Shown piece after piece: positions 33,992 to 44,400 of a stretch of 64,000 nt of DNA; within the stretch, counting starts at the first letter, position 1, and every line of letters begins with the position of its first letter. Position numbers and translations under genes: made by a program. Source of the stretch: CAYNLK01 sp964398055 (lineage in GTDB: Bacteria > Chloroflexota > Anaerolineae > 4572-78 > J111); NCBI GenBank assembly GCA_964398055.1, contig CAYNLK010000003.1:124001-188000 (forward strand), given 5' to 3'. The notes under the pieces were generated by a model. It was not told the DNA's origin and searched no databases. It saw only the letters and a list, made by a program, of their open reading frames with translations.

Positions 33992-35104
33992 ATGTACCCA
34001 CGCAAAAAAATGTCCGACTTTTTGGGCGACCGGGTCGCCTGGCGAAACTTGATCCCAACCGACCCCGGCTTGCCCAAATTGGCCGACCTGTGGCAAGAGA
34101 TAGGGCTGGAGACCTTCAGAGTGCCGCGTAAAACCGAGCCGGTCTACGCTGCGGCCGTCTATCGCTTCCTGCAGGCTGCCCAGGCCCGGCGGGGACTCCC
34201 GCCTCTGGAACGGCTGCTCTTCATCGGCGACACCCCGATGAACGACGGCACCTCCGCCAAAAATCTCGGCAGCTATCTACCGCTGCGCGGCTTTATCGGC
34301 GCCGACCGCCTGGCCCAGGAAAAACAAGTCAAAATAGACGGCCCGCTTATGCTGGCCAATCGCTGGCAGGCGCTGACCGACTTTCTGGCCTGGGTCCAGC
34401 AGGAAGATTTTACCTTCGATGCCCAGACCGCCCTCATCCTCGACCTGGACAAAACCACCCTGGGGCCCCGCGGCCGCAACGACAAAGCCATCGATCAGGC
34501 CCGGGTCACAGCGGTCCGGCTAACGGTAGAAGAGGTGCTGGGCGGCGGCTTTGACGAAACCGCCTTCCGCAGCGTGTATGACCGGCTCAATCAGATCGAC
34601 TACCACCCCTTCACCGCCGATAACCAGGATTACCTGGCTTACATCAGCCTGATGGTGGTCGGCCAGATCTATCCGCACGAGCGGCTGTGGGCTGATTTGG
34701 AAAGCGGCCGGCTGACCGGTTTTCACCAATTTGTCACCCTCTGTGACGCCCGGCAAGGGCAGATGAGTGCGGGTTTGCTAACCGCTCACCGCGAAGTTAC
34801 CGGCCACATGGCCAAAGGCGACCCGACCCCCTTCAAGAGTTTTCGCTATCGGGAATATCACTGTACGATGGCCATGATGGATGTTTTACCGGATGATGCG
34901 GCTGAGGCCGACATTCTGGCCGGAGAAATTACGCTGACGGGTGAAGTGGTTGAAGTGACTGAGCAATTGGCCCGGCAGGGCGTGCTCACCTTTGGACTGA
35001 GCGACAAGCCTGACGAAGCCTCGACGCCTCCGGCTGACGCAGCGGCCAAGGGGGCTGTACCGCTCCACCATATGACGATGAAGGTGATTGGGGGGTTGAA
35101 GTAG
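33992..35104 (+). CDS. HAD-like protein of unknown substrate
   Basis: 370 aa soluble protein. Two HAD-style segments are seen: LLFIGDTPMNDGTSAKNLG (about 77-95) and ALILDLDKTTLGPRG (about 152-166), the latter fitting motif I DxDxT with two candidate aspartates. A C-terminal FGLSDKPDEAS resembles motif IV. A GD..ND-like motif preceding motif I is an unusual order. It starts 14 bp after asd with AGGAG upstream, so it is co-expressed with threonine-branch genes. It could supply a missing phosphatase step (for example phosphoserine- or homoserine-phosphate-type chemistry), but that is conjecture. The long upstream open frame inside asd is not coding. Confidence 0.6.
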   Translation: MYPRKKMSDFLGDRVAWRNLIPTDPGLPKLADLWQEIGLETFRVPRKTEPVYAAAVYRFLQAAQARRGLPPLERLLFIGDTPMNDGTSAKNLGSYLPLRGFIGADRLAQEKQVKIDGPLMLANRWQALTDFLAWVQQEDFTFDAQTALILDLDKTTLGPRGRNDKAIDQARVTAVRLTVEEVLGGGFDETAFRSVYDRLNQIDYHPFTADNQDYLAYISLMVVGQIYPHERLWADLESGRLTGFHQFVTLCDARQGQMSAGLLTAHREVTGHMAKGDPTPFKSFRYREYHCTMAMMDVLPDDAAEADILAGEITLTGEVVEVTEQLARQGVLTFGLSDKPDEASTPPADAAAKGAVPLHHMTMKVIGGLK

Positions 35105-35149
35105 CGCAGACCTTAGTTTATCCTAACAGGTAACGAACAACAACCAAAA

Positions 35150-35172
35150 CGGGGTTGGCGGTATGCCGACCC
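35150..35172. terminator. Bidirectional terminator between convergent genes
   Basis: GGGGTTGGC (35150-35158) pairs with GCCGACCCC (35164-35172), with A4 before and T4 after. It serves the HAD-like gene (+) and the PD40 protein gene (-). Confidence 0.75.
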
Positions 35173-35187
35173 CATTTTGATTATTCA

Positions 35188-36984
35188 TCACTCGCAGTCA
35201 GCCGGCCCCAGAAAGTTCAGCGACAGGCGATTCTGCCCGCTCAGGTCGTAGCCGGTGAGCTGCACTTGAGCATAGCCCGACACCCGGTATTGGGTGTTAT
35301 TCCCCTCCCCCTGGACTTGATCCCACACCGGTACGGTGATGAGCTGGGCCTTGAGGCTATCTAGCGCCTGGCGCACCTGTTGGCTGTTCTTCACCCCCGG
35401 CAATCCCTTGACCCAATCACCTACCGATAGACTGTGATCGTTGGCGTCGTTGGGGTTGGTATAGGCGGCGCTGGCGCCGGGCGGGGTCAAGGCGGTAACC
35501 AGAGCCGGGACGCTGTTATCCCCGTTCCAACTGAGCCAGCCAAAGTTGCCGGGGCCGGTCCCGTTGGGCAGGTTGGCGAGAGGCTGGCCGGGGCTGGCCG
35601 CGGCGATGGTTTCGGCGCTGAGAGCGATGGGGTAAAATTGGCAGGCGGTCTCTGCCGCCGGGGTCGCCGTGGGCGTGGCGGTTGGCGCGTCGGTGGGCAG
35701 GGGGGTGGGCGTATCGGTGGGTGCGGGGGTAGGAGTGTCGGTAGGTACAGGGGTGGGCGTTTCTGTTGGGGTAAGGGTGGCGGTAGCGGTCAGTTCCACC
35801 GTTGGGGTGAGGGTAGGCGTGGGTGTGGCCGGAACGCCGCCCAGCCAGGGCGACCAGTCGGGCTGTGAAGCGTTCCGCATATCCGCATCTGGTATTAAAG
35901 GATAAGTTTCTTGGCCGGTAGTTACATCCACCAATCCAAGCGCCTGATGGGTATCGTTCGATACTACTAATCGGGTTCCATCCGGTGACCAAGAGATATA
36001 GCCATAGTCTACCTTAATTGCTCGTTCGTCTTCCGTTGTTGAATTGGTAAGTTGGCGCAAGTTACTACCATCAGCATTCATTACATAAAGATTGCCAAGA
36101 CCAAAATCTGAAGACGTAGCCCCAAAGGCAATTTGCTGTCCATCCGGTGACCAACGAGCATTGGAGAAATTCAACTTCAAATTAGTTAATTGAGTTACTT
36201 CGCTGCCGTCAGGACGCATCGTATACAAATCAGAAGTAATATTTCCATTGATGTTGTGATTGCGAGTAGAGATAAACAAGATTCGGCTACCATCAGGCGA
36301 CCAATCAGGAGCACCATCACACTGGTACTCTGGAGCATTCTCTCCACTCACTTCGTCGCTCAGACGGGTCAGGTTAGAGCCATCCAGTCCGATTTTGAAA
36401 ATAATACAACCACCCGCTGCGTAAACTACCCAATTACCGTCAGGAGAGACATCATAAGACATAATTTGATGTGGCCAATCAAACAGTTTTACTGCGCCGC
36501 TGCCATCTGGATTGATGGCATTCAAGCTGACATCTTGCTCCGAGCCATAAATCGAAAAATAGATTCGGCTACCATCGGCTGCCCATTTAGGTCTAATCTC
36601 AAAACTATCCAGGCCAAGTCCTTGGGTCAGATTGGTAAGTTCTGTCCCATTTGGATTAACTAAATATATGTCTTGAATCCACTTACGTCCATCAATCTCA
36701 ACCAAGTCAACAAAAACAATTTTACTTGTAGCTGATTCCGAGTGTGATGTTGGATTAATTATAGGAACTATTGGTGTATCAGTTAAAGCGATTATAGGTA
36801 GCGGATCGGTAGGCATTGTTACCGACAGTGCAGGTGTCATTTCCTGAAGTTGAGCCGACGTAATAGAGGTGTTTGGGGTAGTGCGTTGCATCACCCAAAT
36901 AGCTCCTCCTGTCAATAAAAGGATACTTAACAAAGCGAAAATAATATGAGTTGATTTCTTGAAGATTTGCATAGTTACCCCCAT
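35188..36984 (-). CDS. Membrane-anchored PD40 beta-propeller protein with TadG-like C-terminal domain
   Basis: 598 aa. N-terminal membrane anchor (about 13-32), then five to six TolB/PD40 blades (repeated WSPDG...I.F and LY.MRPDGSEVTQLTN), about residues 90-395. A Pro/Thr stalk follows, then a ~150-residue C-terminal domain. That domain (FGWLSWNGDNSVPAL, SVGDWVKGLPGVKNS, YRVSGYAQVQLTGY) resembles the extracellular domain of TadE/TadG-like pilus-assembly proteins of Chloroflexi as I recall them. Probably surface-displayed; ligand unknown. The ATG overlaps the upstream stop (TAATG); a second ATG four codons on (36972) has a better GGGGG site. Confidence 0.7.
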   Translation of the reverse strand: MGVTMQIFKKSTHIIFALLSILLLTGGAIWVMQRTTPNTSITSAQLQEMTPALSVTMPTDPLPIIALTDTPIVPIINPTSHSESATSKIVFVDLVEIDGRKWIQDIYLVNPNGTELTNLTQGLGLDSFEIRPKWAADGSRIYFSIYGSEQDVSLNAINPDGSGAVKLFDWPHQIMSYDVSPDGNWVVYAAGGCIIFKIGLDGSNLTRLSDEVSGENAPEYQCDGAPDWSPDGSRILFISTRNHNINGNITSDLYTMRPDGSEVTQLTNLKLNFSNARWSPDGQQIAFGATSSDFGLGNLYVMNADGSNLRQLTNSTTEDERAIKVDYGYISWSPDGTRLVVSNDTHQALGLVDVTTGQETYPLIPDADMRNASQPDWSPWLGGVPATPTPTLTPTVELTATATLTPTETPTPVPTDTPTPAPTDTPTPLPTDAPTATPTATPAAETACQFYPIALSAETIAAASPGQPLANLPNGTGPGNFGWLSWNGDNSVPALVTALTPPGASAAYTNPNDANDHSLSVGDWVKGLPGVKNSQQVRQALDSLKAQLITVPVWDQVQGEGNNTQYRVSGYAQVQLTGYDLSGQNRLSLNFLGPADCE

Positions 36985-39563
36985 TACTCATACTCAAGCA
37001 CTTGGTTTACAATATCCTGGCCGTAGTTTAAGCGTGTAACTAAATCAGGCGTTAAACTCACGCCGGCGATATGGTCAGCGTCAGCCAGAAATTGGGCAAT
37101 ATTTTGATTATTGGGCAAACTGTTTGGATAGTCAGGTTGAGGGTCTAGTTGTCGAACAACATCGTAAAGATATTGAGGGTTGCCCCCACCCCGTTTATAA
37201 ATTTTTCCATAACATACCCCTCCATTGTAGTAAAGCACCGATGAAATTAGCTTATCAACTCTGTGGGGGTCATTTATATCCGATATTGGTCTGCAATTAG
37301 GTTTGTGGAATTGCGTATTCTGTTGATTTGCCGTGTTGTAAGCCTCAAGCAAGACCAGTAGAGCATCACTGACATTGAATTTGATACTTTCTGCCGTATC
37401 CATATAAATATAGGGATTGGTTGGCGGATCATTAGGGCGATGCTTGGGGGGTAAAATACAAACTATTCCATTGCGTTCAGTTTCACCTTGATGGCCACTG
37501 GCACACGTCACTTGCATAATGCCATCGGCTATGGCATTGTCAAACATTCCGTTTTCTGCCGAACCTATGGCTAATATCAATTGTTCGGGAAAAATTTTAG
37601 CATAAAGACCATTACTACCTACCACCTCCCGCACTGCATCCCTAAAAACTAATGCCTGCCGGCGGTGATGGTCGTCGGCCTCATTCAAGGCTAATTCGGT
37701 TGTCGCCGCTACCGCATAAAAGCCCTCCACATCCTCGGCCAGCAGGGCGCCGTCCGGCCCGGTCGCCGCGACCCGGTACAGGTTTTCGCCGGGCTGCACT
37801 ACCCCGGCCGGGATGTCTGTAAAACTCCAGGCCGGGCCGGGTGAGCTAACAGCGGCAACCTCCACCCACTGGCCGGGTGAACCGGCGACATAACGGCTGA
37901 GGGTGAAGGTCAGCGGTTCAGGCAAGGCAGGCGCATTGCCCCACAGCGAACTCAGCGTTCCGGCGATACGGGCCAGCCCGGCAGCCGCAGGGTCGTCACC
38001 GGCCGGAACAATGGTTTGCAGCTCTAATCGCCAGGGCGAGGCGGCCGGCAGCTCCAGTTGTTTGGGCGGCGCGCAGGGTACACCGGCGGCGTCAACAGTC
38101 GCCGCTGCCAGCGTAACCGGCCCGGCGAGGCTCGCCCCGCTACGCAGCGTGGCCGACCACAGGCCAGGCCAACGCTGCTCCCCACCGGGGTTACTCCCGC
38201 CGGAGGGGGCATTGTGCCGGGCCAGGGCCAACAGGTCTACCGGGGCCACGACCCCGGCCGCGGTCAGGCTGGCGGCTTGCAGCCCGGCGTTCAGATCGAC
38301 CCAGCCGACCACCCCCAGAGTTTGCTCATCCAGCCGCCGGGCGGAGAGCAGTTCCACCGCCGGGCAGTCGCCCGGTTGGGGCGGCGGGGCGGTGGAGACG
38401 GCTCTCAATTCGGTCGAATTGCGGTTCCACAGGGCTACGGCCAGCCCGGAAAGCGGGTCGGCGGCCAGGACCAATTCACCCAGCGGGTAGCCGAGTTCTT
38501 CGACGCCGGCCGGCTGGCTCAACTGCCGCCCGCCGTCAACGCTCTCGGCCAGGTAAAGCCAGCCGTCGGCGCTGCGCCAGGCCAGGACGACCTGCCCGCT
38601 GCCTCGCGCCGTCATGGCCAAGGCAGTCGGCTCGGCCGGCAGGCTCAGTTGGCTGCCGACAGTCCAGCTCACCCCGCCGTCGGCGCTGGCGGCCAGGTTG
38701 AGTAACCCTTCCTCGTAGTCGGTCCAGGCCAGGTACAGTTCAGCGGCTCCAACCGCAGCCATCGTCAGACCGGTCAGCTCCTCCGGCCCCAGGCTCTCCG
38801 TCCAACTCTGGCCGCCGTCAACACTGCGGTAGAGCCGGGGGGAGTGACAGCCGCCGGCCATCGCCACGTAAACTGCCCCATCTCCGGCGGTCAGGTTGTA
38901 TTCGCCCGGACACTCCATCGAACCGATGGAGCCAATGGCCATAGGTTCGCTCCAACTTAGCCCACCATCCTGACTGGAACTGGCATAGACCTCCCGTCGC
39001 CGCTGCCAGGTCAGGTGCAGCCGGCCGTTCTGTTCCATAGCCAGTTTGACATTGCCTATAAGGGGAGAAGCAGCCGCCAGTTGCTCCACCGGCCAACTCT
39101 GGCCGCCGTCGTCGCTGCGGAGCAGGCGAATTTCGTAACTATAGCCGGGCGGGTCGCCGCCGGCCAGATAAGCGGCGTACAGGCGGCCGGGCGTTTGCGG
39201 GTCGGCGGCCAGGTTGAAGGAGAAACCGATGTCGGGCAGCGAGGCGACCGGCGTCCAGCTAAAACCGCCGTCGGCGCTGGCAGCCAGGCGGCGGTCGATG
39301 GCTCCCTGGGTATAATCATAGTACCGCCAGGCGGCGTAAACGGCGCGGCCCTGTACGGTCAGGGCCGGGTCGCCAACGATATTGGGCGAGGCGTCGATAA
39401 CCTGGAGGGGGGCGCTCCAAACAGATGACAGGGGCAAGACACGAGCGGCAGGCTCAGGCGAGGCCACGGCGGGGGTCAGGCTCAGCCCCAGACCGGCAGC
39501 CAACATCGCCAGGAACAGCGGCGTTAGCCAATGGATGGATGGATGGATGGTTGGAATGGACAT
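36984..39563 (-). CDS. Secreted BNR-propeller protein with C-terminal lysozyme-like domain
   Basis: 859 aa. A signal peptide (about 1-35) is followed by repeated sialidase/BNR-type blades (S.DGG.SW... patterns such as SADGGFSWTPVA and SVDGGQSWTE), about 40-400. Beta-sandwich regions come next, then from about residue 640 a lysozyme/transglycosylase-like helical domain with candidate catalytic Glu in LILAIGSAENGMF and GIMQVT. No sialidase Asp-box active site can be confirmed. Propeller plus muralytic domain suggests a wall- or glycan-binding hydrolase. Coupled by a TAATG overlap to the following PD40 protein, implying a joint function at the surface. ATG at 39563 was chosen for the signal peptide. 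Confidence 0.65.
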   Translation of the reverse strand: MSIPTIHPSIHWLTPLFLAMLAAGLGLSLTPAVASPEPAARVLPLSSVWSAPLQVIDASPNIVGDPALTVQGRAVYAAWRYYDYTQGAIDRRLAASADGGFSWTPVASLPDIGFSFNLAADPQTPGRLYAAYLAGGDPPGYSYEIRLLRSDDGGQSWPVEQLAAASPLIGNVKLAMEQNGRLHLTWQRRREVYASSSQDGGLSWSEPMAIGSIGSMECPGEYNLTAGDGAVYVAMAGGCHSPRLYRSVDGGQSWTESLGPEELTGLTMAAVGAAELYLAWTDYEEGLLNLAASADGGVSWTVGSQLSLPAEPTALAMTARGSGQVVLAWRSADGWLYLAESVDGGRQLSQPAGVEELGYPLGELVLAADPLSGLAVALWNRNSTELRAVSTAPPPQPGDCPAVELLSARRLDEQTLGVVGWVDLNAGLQAASLTAAGVVAPVDLLALARHNAPSGGSNPGGEQRWPGLWSATLRSGASLAGPVTLAAATVDAAGVPCAPPKQLELPAASPWRLELQTIVPAGDDPAAAGLARIAGTLSSLWGNAPALPEPLTFTLSRYVAGSPGQWVEVAAVSSPGPAWSFTDIPAGVVQPGENLYRVAATGPDGALLAEDVEGFYAVAATTELALNEADDHHRRQALVFRDAVREVVGSNGLYAKIFPEQLILAIGSAENGMFDNAIADGIMQVTCASGHQGETERNGIVCILPPKHRPNDPPTNPYIYMDTAESIKFNVSDALLVLLEAYNTANQQNTQFHKPNCRPISDINDPHRVDKLISSVLYYNGGVCYGKIYKRGGGNPQYLYDVVRQLDPQPDYPNSLPNNQNIAQFLADADHIAGVSLTPDLVTRLNYGQDIVNQVLEYE

Positions 39564-39680
39564 AGTGAACCTTTCTGAAGCGGCTGGATTCAAGAGAGTT
39601 TTCACAGCAGTTCATTATACCAAATTTTCTTAACCTTAAAACCCTAATTTTTGGGGAAATCATGACATCTGTCGCTGGCA

Positions 39681-39700
39681 AAAGTGACAAATGTCACTTT
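39681..39700. promoter_or_regulatory. 20-bp perfect palindrome upstream of metVF
   Basis: AAAGTGACA-AA-TGTCACTTT is an exact inverted repeat in the divergent intergenic region. It has the style of a dimeric CRP/FNR-family operator (GTGAC-N4-GTCAC). It lies 174 bp from metVF and 118 bp from the opposite gene. Confidence 0.5.
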
Positions 39701-39873
39701 CATGATTCGGCTTAATCGCCTAAGATTAGGAGCATTGGGGGGGTGGTTTAAATCACCCGTAAAGCGACCCCACTTCCGATAACTCAAAATCATTAAGGAT
39801 AGCGTAATCGATCTACTACTCTATCCCAACCAAATTAGTTAGCTCAATCGTTTGGATCAACAGGAGGTAAACG

Positions 39874-41394
39874 ATGCCAATCTTTTCACCACGCCGGTAC
39901 CAACCCCCGTATTATCCCTATAGTCGTGAAGGCGAAACCTGGGGGATTCGGGCATTCACCACCTTTGAAAGGATCGTCAAAGGTATTTTCTTTAGCTGCC
40001 GTATGTGCGGCAACTGTATTTTGCAAGAGACCGCCTTTGTCTGCCCGATGACCTGCCCCAAAGGCTTGCGGAACGGTTTGTGTGGGGGAGCCACGCCGGA
40101 AGCCTGCGAAGTCGACCCAACCCGGCCATGCACGTGGTACAAAATCTACGAGCGGGCCGAAAAAATGGGCCGGATGGACAAACTGCTGGAAATCAACGCC
40201 CCGATGGACGGTTCCAAGGTCGGCCACGAAACCTGGCTCGACGTGTACCGCCATTGGCGCAAACGCAAAGGCCCCAACCCGCTGGACATTTTCCGCAACC
40301 GGGAAAAATTTAAGGAAGAGTACGAGGCGCTCTTCTACGAAGTCCGCCAGCCAGATTGGTGGCAGGGCGATGCCAAATACCACCCACCCCAATATGAAGA
40401 ACCTGCCTCCCTGCTGGAGGCCAACCTGCGGACCGGCGCCTTCACCACTACGGCTGAAATTGCCCCCCCGCTGTCGGTCTCCACTGAGCTACTGCTCAAA
40501 AAAGTCGGCTGGCTGAAGGATTACGTGGTCGCGGCCAACTTCACCGACAACGCTTCGGCTTCGCCGCGGATGAACAGCATGGCCTCCAGCAAAATCTGCC
40601 TAGACGCCGGGATGGAACCGATTATGCAGTTGCAGGCCCGTGACCGCAGCCGGGTGGTCATCGAGGCGGACGCCCTCGGCGCGGCCGGACTGGGTATTCC
40701 CAACATCCTCTGCCTCACCGGCGACCACCAGCGCTTTGGCCCCGGCCCCATGATCAAACCGGACCAGTTCGATATGGATGCGGTGCAAGTGCTTTGGATG
40801 CTGCGGCGGATGCGGGATGAGGGCATCTACCTGGATGGCCGGCAAATCAAAGAGCGGCCCAAATTCTTCCTCGGCGCGGCGGCCTCGCCTTTTGGCGCGC
40901 CGCCCAAATATGAAGCCATTCGGGCCGAGAAGAAGGTCAACGCCGGGGCCCAGTTCATCCAGACCCAGCCGGTTTACGATTACAATGGCTTCGTCGAGTG
41001 GCTGGAAGCCCTGGACAAGCGCAACTTGCTGGATAAGGTTTACATTATGGCCGGGCTAATCCCCCTGCGCAGCGCCAAGGCAGCCCACTTTATGGCCGAA
41101 GAGGTACCGGGCGTGTACATTCCCCCGGAACTGGTCAAGCGGATGGATGAAGCCGGCGACAAGCAAGCCCAGGAAGAAGAAGGGGTAGCTATTGCCCTGG
41201 AATTGATCGAGAAGATCAAGAACACGCCGGGACTCAACGGGATGCACATTATGGCGGTCCACTGGGAAGCCATTGTGCCCCGCCTGATCGAGGAGTCTGG
41301 CTTGCCGCGGCCGGTGGTGACGGAGCTGCCCAAAGTGGTCAAGGAAAGCGCACCGGCGGTGGAGAAGGTTGCTGCACCGGCTCCGGTAGCATAA
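39874..41394 (+). CDS. Fused MetV-MetF methylenetetrahydrofolate reductase
   Basis: 506 aa. Residues ~25-150 are a MetV-like Cys-rich domain (Cys42, 45, 48, 57, 61, 70, 78, 86; SCRMCGNCILQETAFVCPMT), fit for a metal or Fe-S site. Residues ~170-480 are the MetF TIM barrel with TAEIAPP, NFTDNASASPRM, LTGDHQ and FIQTQPVYD. It reduces methylene-THF to methyl-THF, feeding methionine or a Wood-Ljungdahl methyl branch. In acetogens MetV and MetF are separate chains; here they are one polypeptide. A strong AGGAGG precedes the ATG. A pyruvate/Ala/Val-rich tail of ~25 residues ends the protein. Confidence 0.9.
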   Translation: MPIFSPRRYQPPYYPYSREGETWGIRAFTTFERIVKGIFFSCRMCGNCILQETAFVCPMTCPKGLRNGLCGGATPEACEVDPTRPCTWYKIYERAEKMGRMDKLLEINAPMDGSKVGHETWLDVYRHWRKRKGPNPLDIFRNREKFKEEYEALFYEVRQPDWWQGDAKYHPPQYEEPASLLEANLRTGAFTTTAEIAPPLSVSTELLLKKVGWLKDYVVAANFTDNASASPRMNSMASSKICLDAGMEPIMQLQARDRSRVVIEADALGAAGLGIPNILCLTGDHQRFGPGPMIKPDQFDMDAVQVLWMLRRMRDEGIYLDGRQIKERPKFFLGAAASPFGAPPKYEAIRAEKKVNAGAQFIQTQPVYDYNGFVEWLEALDKRNLLDKVYIMAGLIPLRSAKAAHFMAEEVPGVYIPPELVKRMDEAGDKQAQEEEGVAIALELIEKIKNTPGLNGMHIMAVHWEAIVPRLIEESGLPRPVVTELPKVVKESAPAVEKVAAPAPVA

Positions 41395-41418
41395 CTTACC
41401 AAACATAGAACGCCAACA

Positions 41419-41456
41419 AAAAGCCCGTCTTCTCCAATGAAATGAGACGGGCTTTT
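41419..41456. terminator. Bidirectional terminator between metVF and smc
   Basis: AAAAGCCCGTCT (41419-41430) and AGACGGGCTTTT (41445-41456) form a perfect 12-bp stem with A/T runs on both flanks, between two convergent genes. Confidence 0.9.
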
Positions 41457-41471
41457 GTGTTCCAGGCCGGT

Positions 41472-44400
41472 TCAATTCCGCCGGAGCCGGACTTTTTCCT
41501 CTTCCACCCAATCCTCAATTTTGAGCGAGTAGGCTTGCGACACCGAGTCGCTGCCCATCGAGACGCCATAAATAGTATTGGCTGCTTCGATGGTCTTGCG
41601 ATTGTGGGTAATAACGATAAACTGGATCTCGCGGGCCAAAGCCAACAGAGCCTCGCGAAACCGGCCAACGTTGGCCTCGTCAAGCATAGCATCGACCTCA
41701 TCAAAGATGACAAAGGGCGTGGGGCTAATCCGGAGCAAGGCAAAAATGAGGGCCTGCGCGGCCAGCGACCGCTCGCCGCCGGAGAGCAGAGCCAAACTTT
41801 GCAGCCGCTTACCCGGCGGGCGAGCCACAATTTCTACGCCGGTATCGACCAGGTTGGCCGGATCGGTTAACAGCAACCTGGCCTCGCCCCCGCCAAAGAG
41901 CGATTTGAAGTAACGCTCAAATTCGATGGCCACTTTATTGAACGTATCGGTAAAAGACTCCTCCATACTCCGGTCCAGGCGAGCGATAATTTCCTTCAAA
42001 TCTGCGGCGGCGGCTTCCAGATCGGCGATCTGGCCGGTCAGAAAATCATGCCGTTCCTGCAAGGCCGTATATTCACGAGGCGCCTCAGGGTTGATGCTGC
42101 CTAACCGGCGCATCTGCACCTTCAGCCGCCTGACATCCTCCTCCAGCCCCGCCGGCAGTTCCTCGACCACGGGCAAATCGGAGACCAGCGGGTGAATCGG
42201 CAAGACCGGCTGGCCGACCTGCTCGTCGGACATTTCCAGGCTGACCAGACCCAGGTCATCCTGGATTTGACGTTGCAAGTTGTCTAATTCATCCTGACGC
42301 CGGGCCGCCTCCAGAGAGGCCCGGCTGAATTCCGACTCGACCCACTGCAACCGCTGGCGAGCGCCGCTCTCCGTCTGCTCCAGGTGGGCCTGACGGCTTT
42401 GCAGATCGGTCAAATGCTGCTCAGCCTCACGAATTTTGGCGCTGAACTGGTCGAGCTGCTGTGTAAATGTCTCCTGCCGGCTGTGGAGTTGGGCCTGTTG
42501 CGCCAACAAACTCTCTCGCTCGGCGGCCAAAAAGCCAGCCCGGGCCTGCTTGGTCTCAATTTGGCCGGTCAACTGCTGCCAGGCAGCTGTCTGACTGGCT
42601 AAAATGGCTTGCTGACTCTTGGACTCGCTCTGGACGGCCGCCAGTTTAGCCTCGGCCTGGCTTAACCCGGCCAGCAAATTTTCGGCCGACAACTGCGCAA
42701 CTTGCTCGGCTAATTGGCGCGCCCCCGCCTCCGCTTGTTGGCGTTGCTGTTCCAGAGCAGCCAACTCACCTTGAACTTCTGCCTGGCGTTGGTCGAGCCT
42801 GGCCAGTTCCGCCGCGGCCCTGCTCTTTAGCTCTTGTTGCCAACCCAAATTGACACGGCCTTGCTCAAGCAGCCGGTTGAGTTCGACGTTGGCCGTCTGG
42901 AGTTCTTGAGCTTTGGCCTGCTCCGCCTGCTGCACTTCGGCCAAACTCTGAATCGAGCGGTTGATGGCGGCGGCCTGATCGTGTTGGTCGGCCAATCGGG
43001 TCGATAGCTCTTGTTGGGCTTCAGTTAGCCGGGCCAGTCGAGCCGGCATTTCCCGCCACTCCCGCTCACGAGCCAGAAAAGTTCCTTCCTGGCCCTGCTG
43101 GCTGCGGGTTCGACCGCCGGTAACCGCGCCGCCGGAGCGCATCAACTCGCCGGCCAGGGTGACAATCTGGAAACCACCGCGCATCGCGGCAAAAACTCGT
43201 CGCGCCGTTGATAAATCGTCAACGATCACGGTGCGGTTGAGTGTTTGTTCAACAATCGGCCACAACCGGGACTCGGTTTCAACCAACGCTGAGGCCAAAC
43301 CAATAACACCGGGCAGGTCCGGCACAGCGGCGGCCTCACCCACCCGGATGGTATCGAGCGGTAGAAAGGTGGCCCGGCCGCGGCGGGTCGATTTGAGATA
43401 GTCGATGGCGGCCTCGGCCTCAGCAAAACTGTTGGTCACCACATCTTGCAGCCGGCTACCCAAGGCCACTTCGATAGCCACGTCAAGTTCCGGCGGCGCC
43501 TGGATAATCTGGCTAACGGTGCCAACAATCCCGCTCAAACCACTCTCGGGCTGCAAAACCGCGCGCACGCCCTCATAATAGCCGGCCATATCAGTCCGAA
43601 GTTTGCCCAGCAAATCCTGACGAGCCTGCAGAGTCTGTTCTTCTCGTTCCAACAGCCCTATTTGGGTCTTAAGTTCCTCGGCTTGTTGGTTGAGTTGGGC
43701 CAGGGCATCGTGCTGTTGGCTCTGTTTGACCGCCAGAGCTGCCAGATCATCATCAATTGTCTGAAGTTTGGCCCTGAGTTCAGCTTGCCTGGCCTGAAGC
43801 TGCTGCTGCTCTTCCGTCAGCCTGGCGATTTCGGCATCGCTGGCGTTTTGGTCGGCCTGTAAGGTGGTCCGTCGTTCGGCAAATTGGGCCAGCCGGGTCT
43901 GCCGCTCGGTCAGGGCCGCCTCAAGTCGGCGCATCGTCCGCTCGGCTTCAGCCTGTTGGTCCAGCACGGCCTGGCGCCGGGATTGGTGGACAACCACCTG
44001 TTGCTGGGCCAGCCGAACTGCTTCCTCAGCCTGACGCACGTGCGCCTCGCTGGCCTGGCAGGCCAACCGAGCCTCGGCTACAAGCTGCTCTTGCCGGACC
44101 AGATTGGCCTGCAACGGCTCAAGCTCGGCCATAAGCTCAGCCCGTTGGGCCGCGTATTGACTGGCTCGCTCCTCGCTCACCGCCAACTCACGGCGAACGG
44201 CCTCGGTCTCGGTAAACAGATGGTTGTTCTCGGTATACCAGCCGGTCAGGCGACCCCGCACGACAGTTTGCTCGGTCCGTAATTGGGAAATCTGGTGATC
44301 CAGCTCACGGAGTTCTTTCCGCTGAGCCTCAACGACAGTTTCACTCTGCCGCAAGCGTACTTTGGCCTGGCGCAACTCCAGTTGGCTCTGGCGCCAGCGG

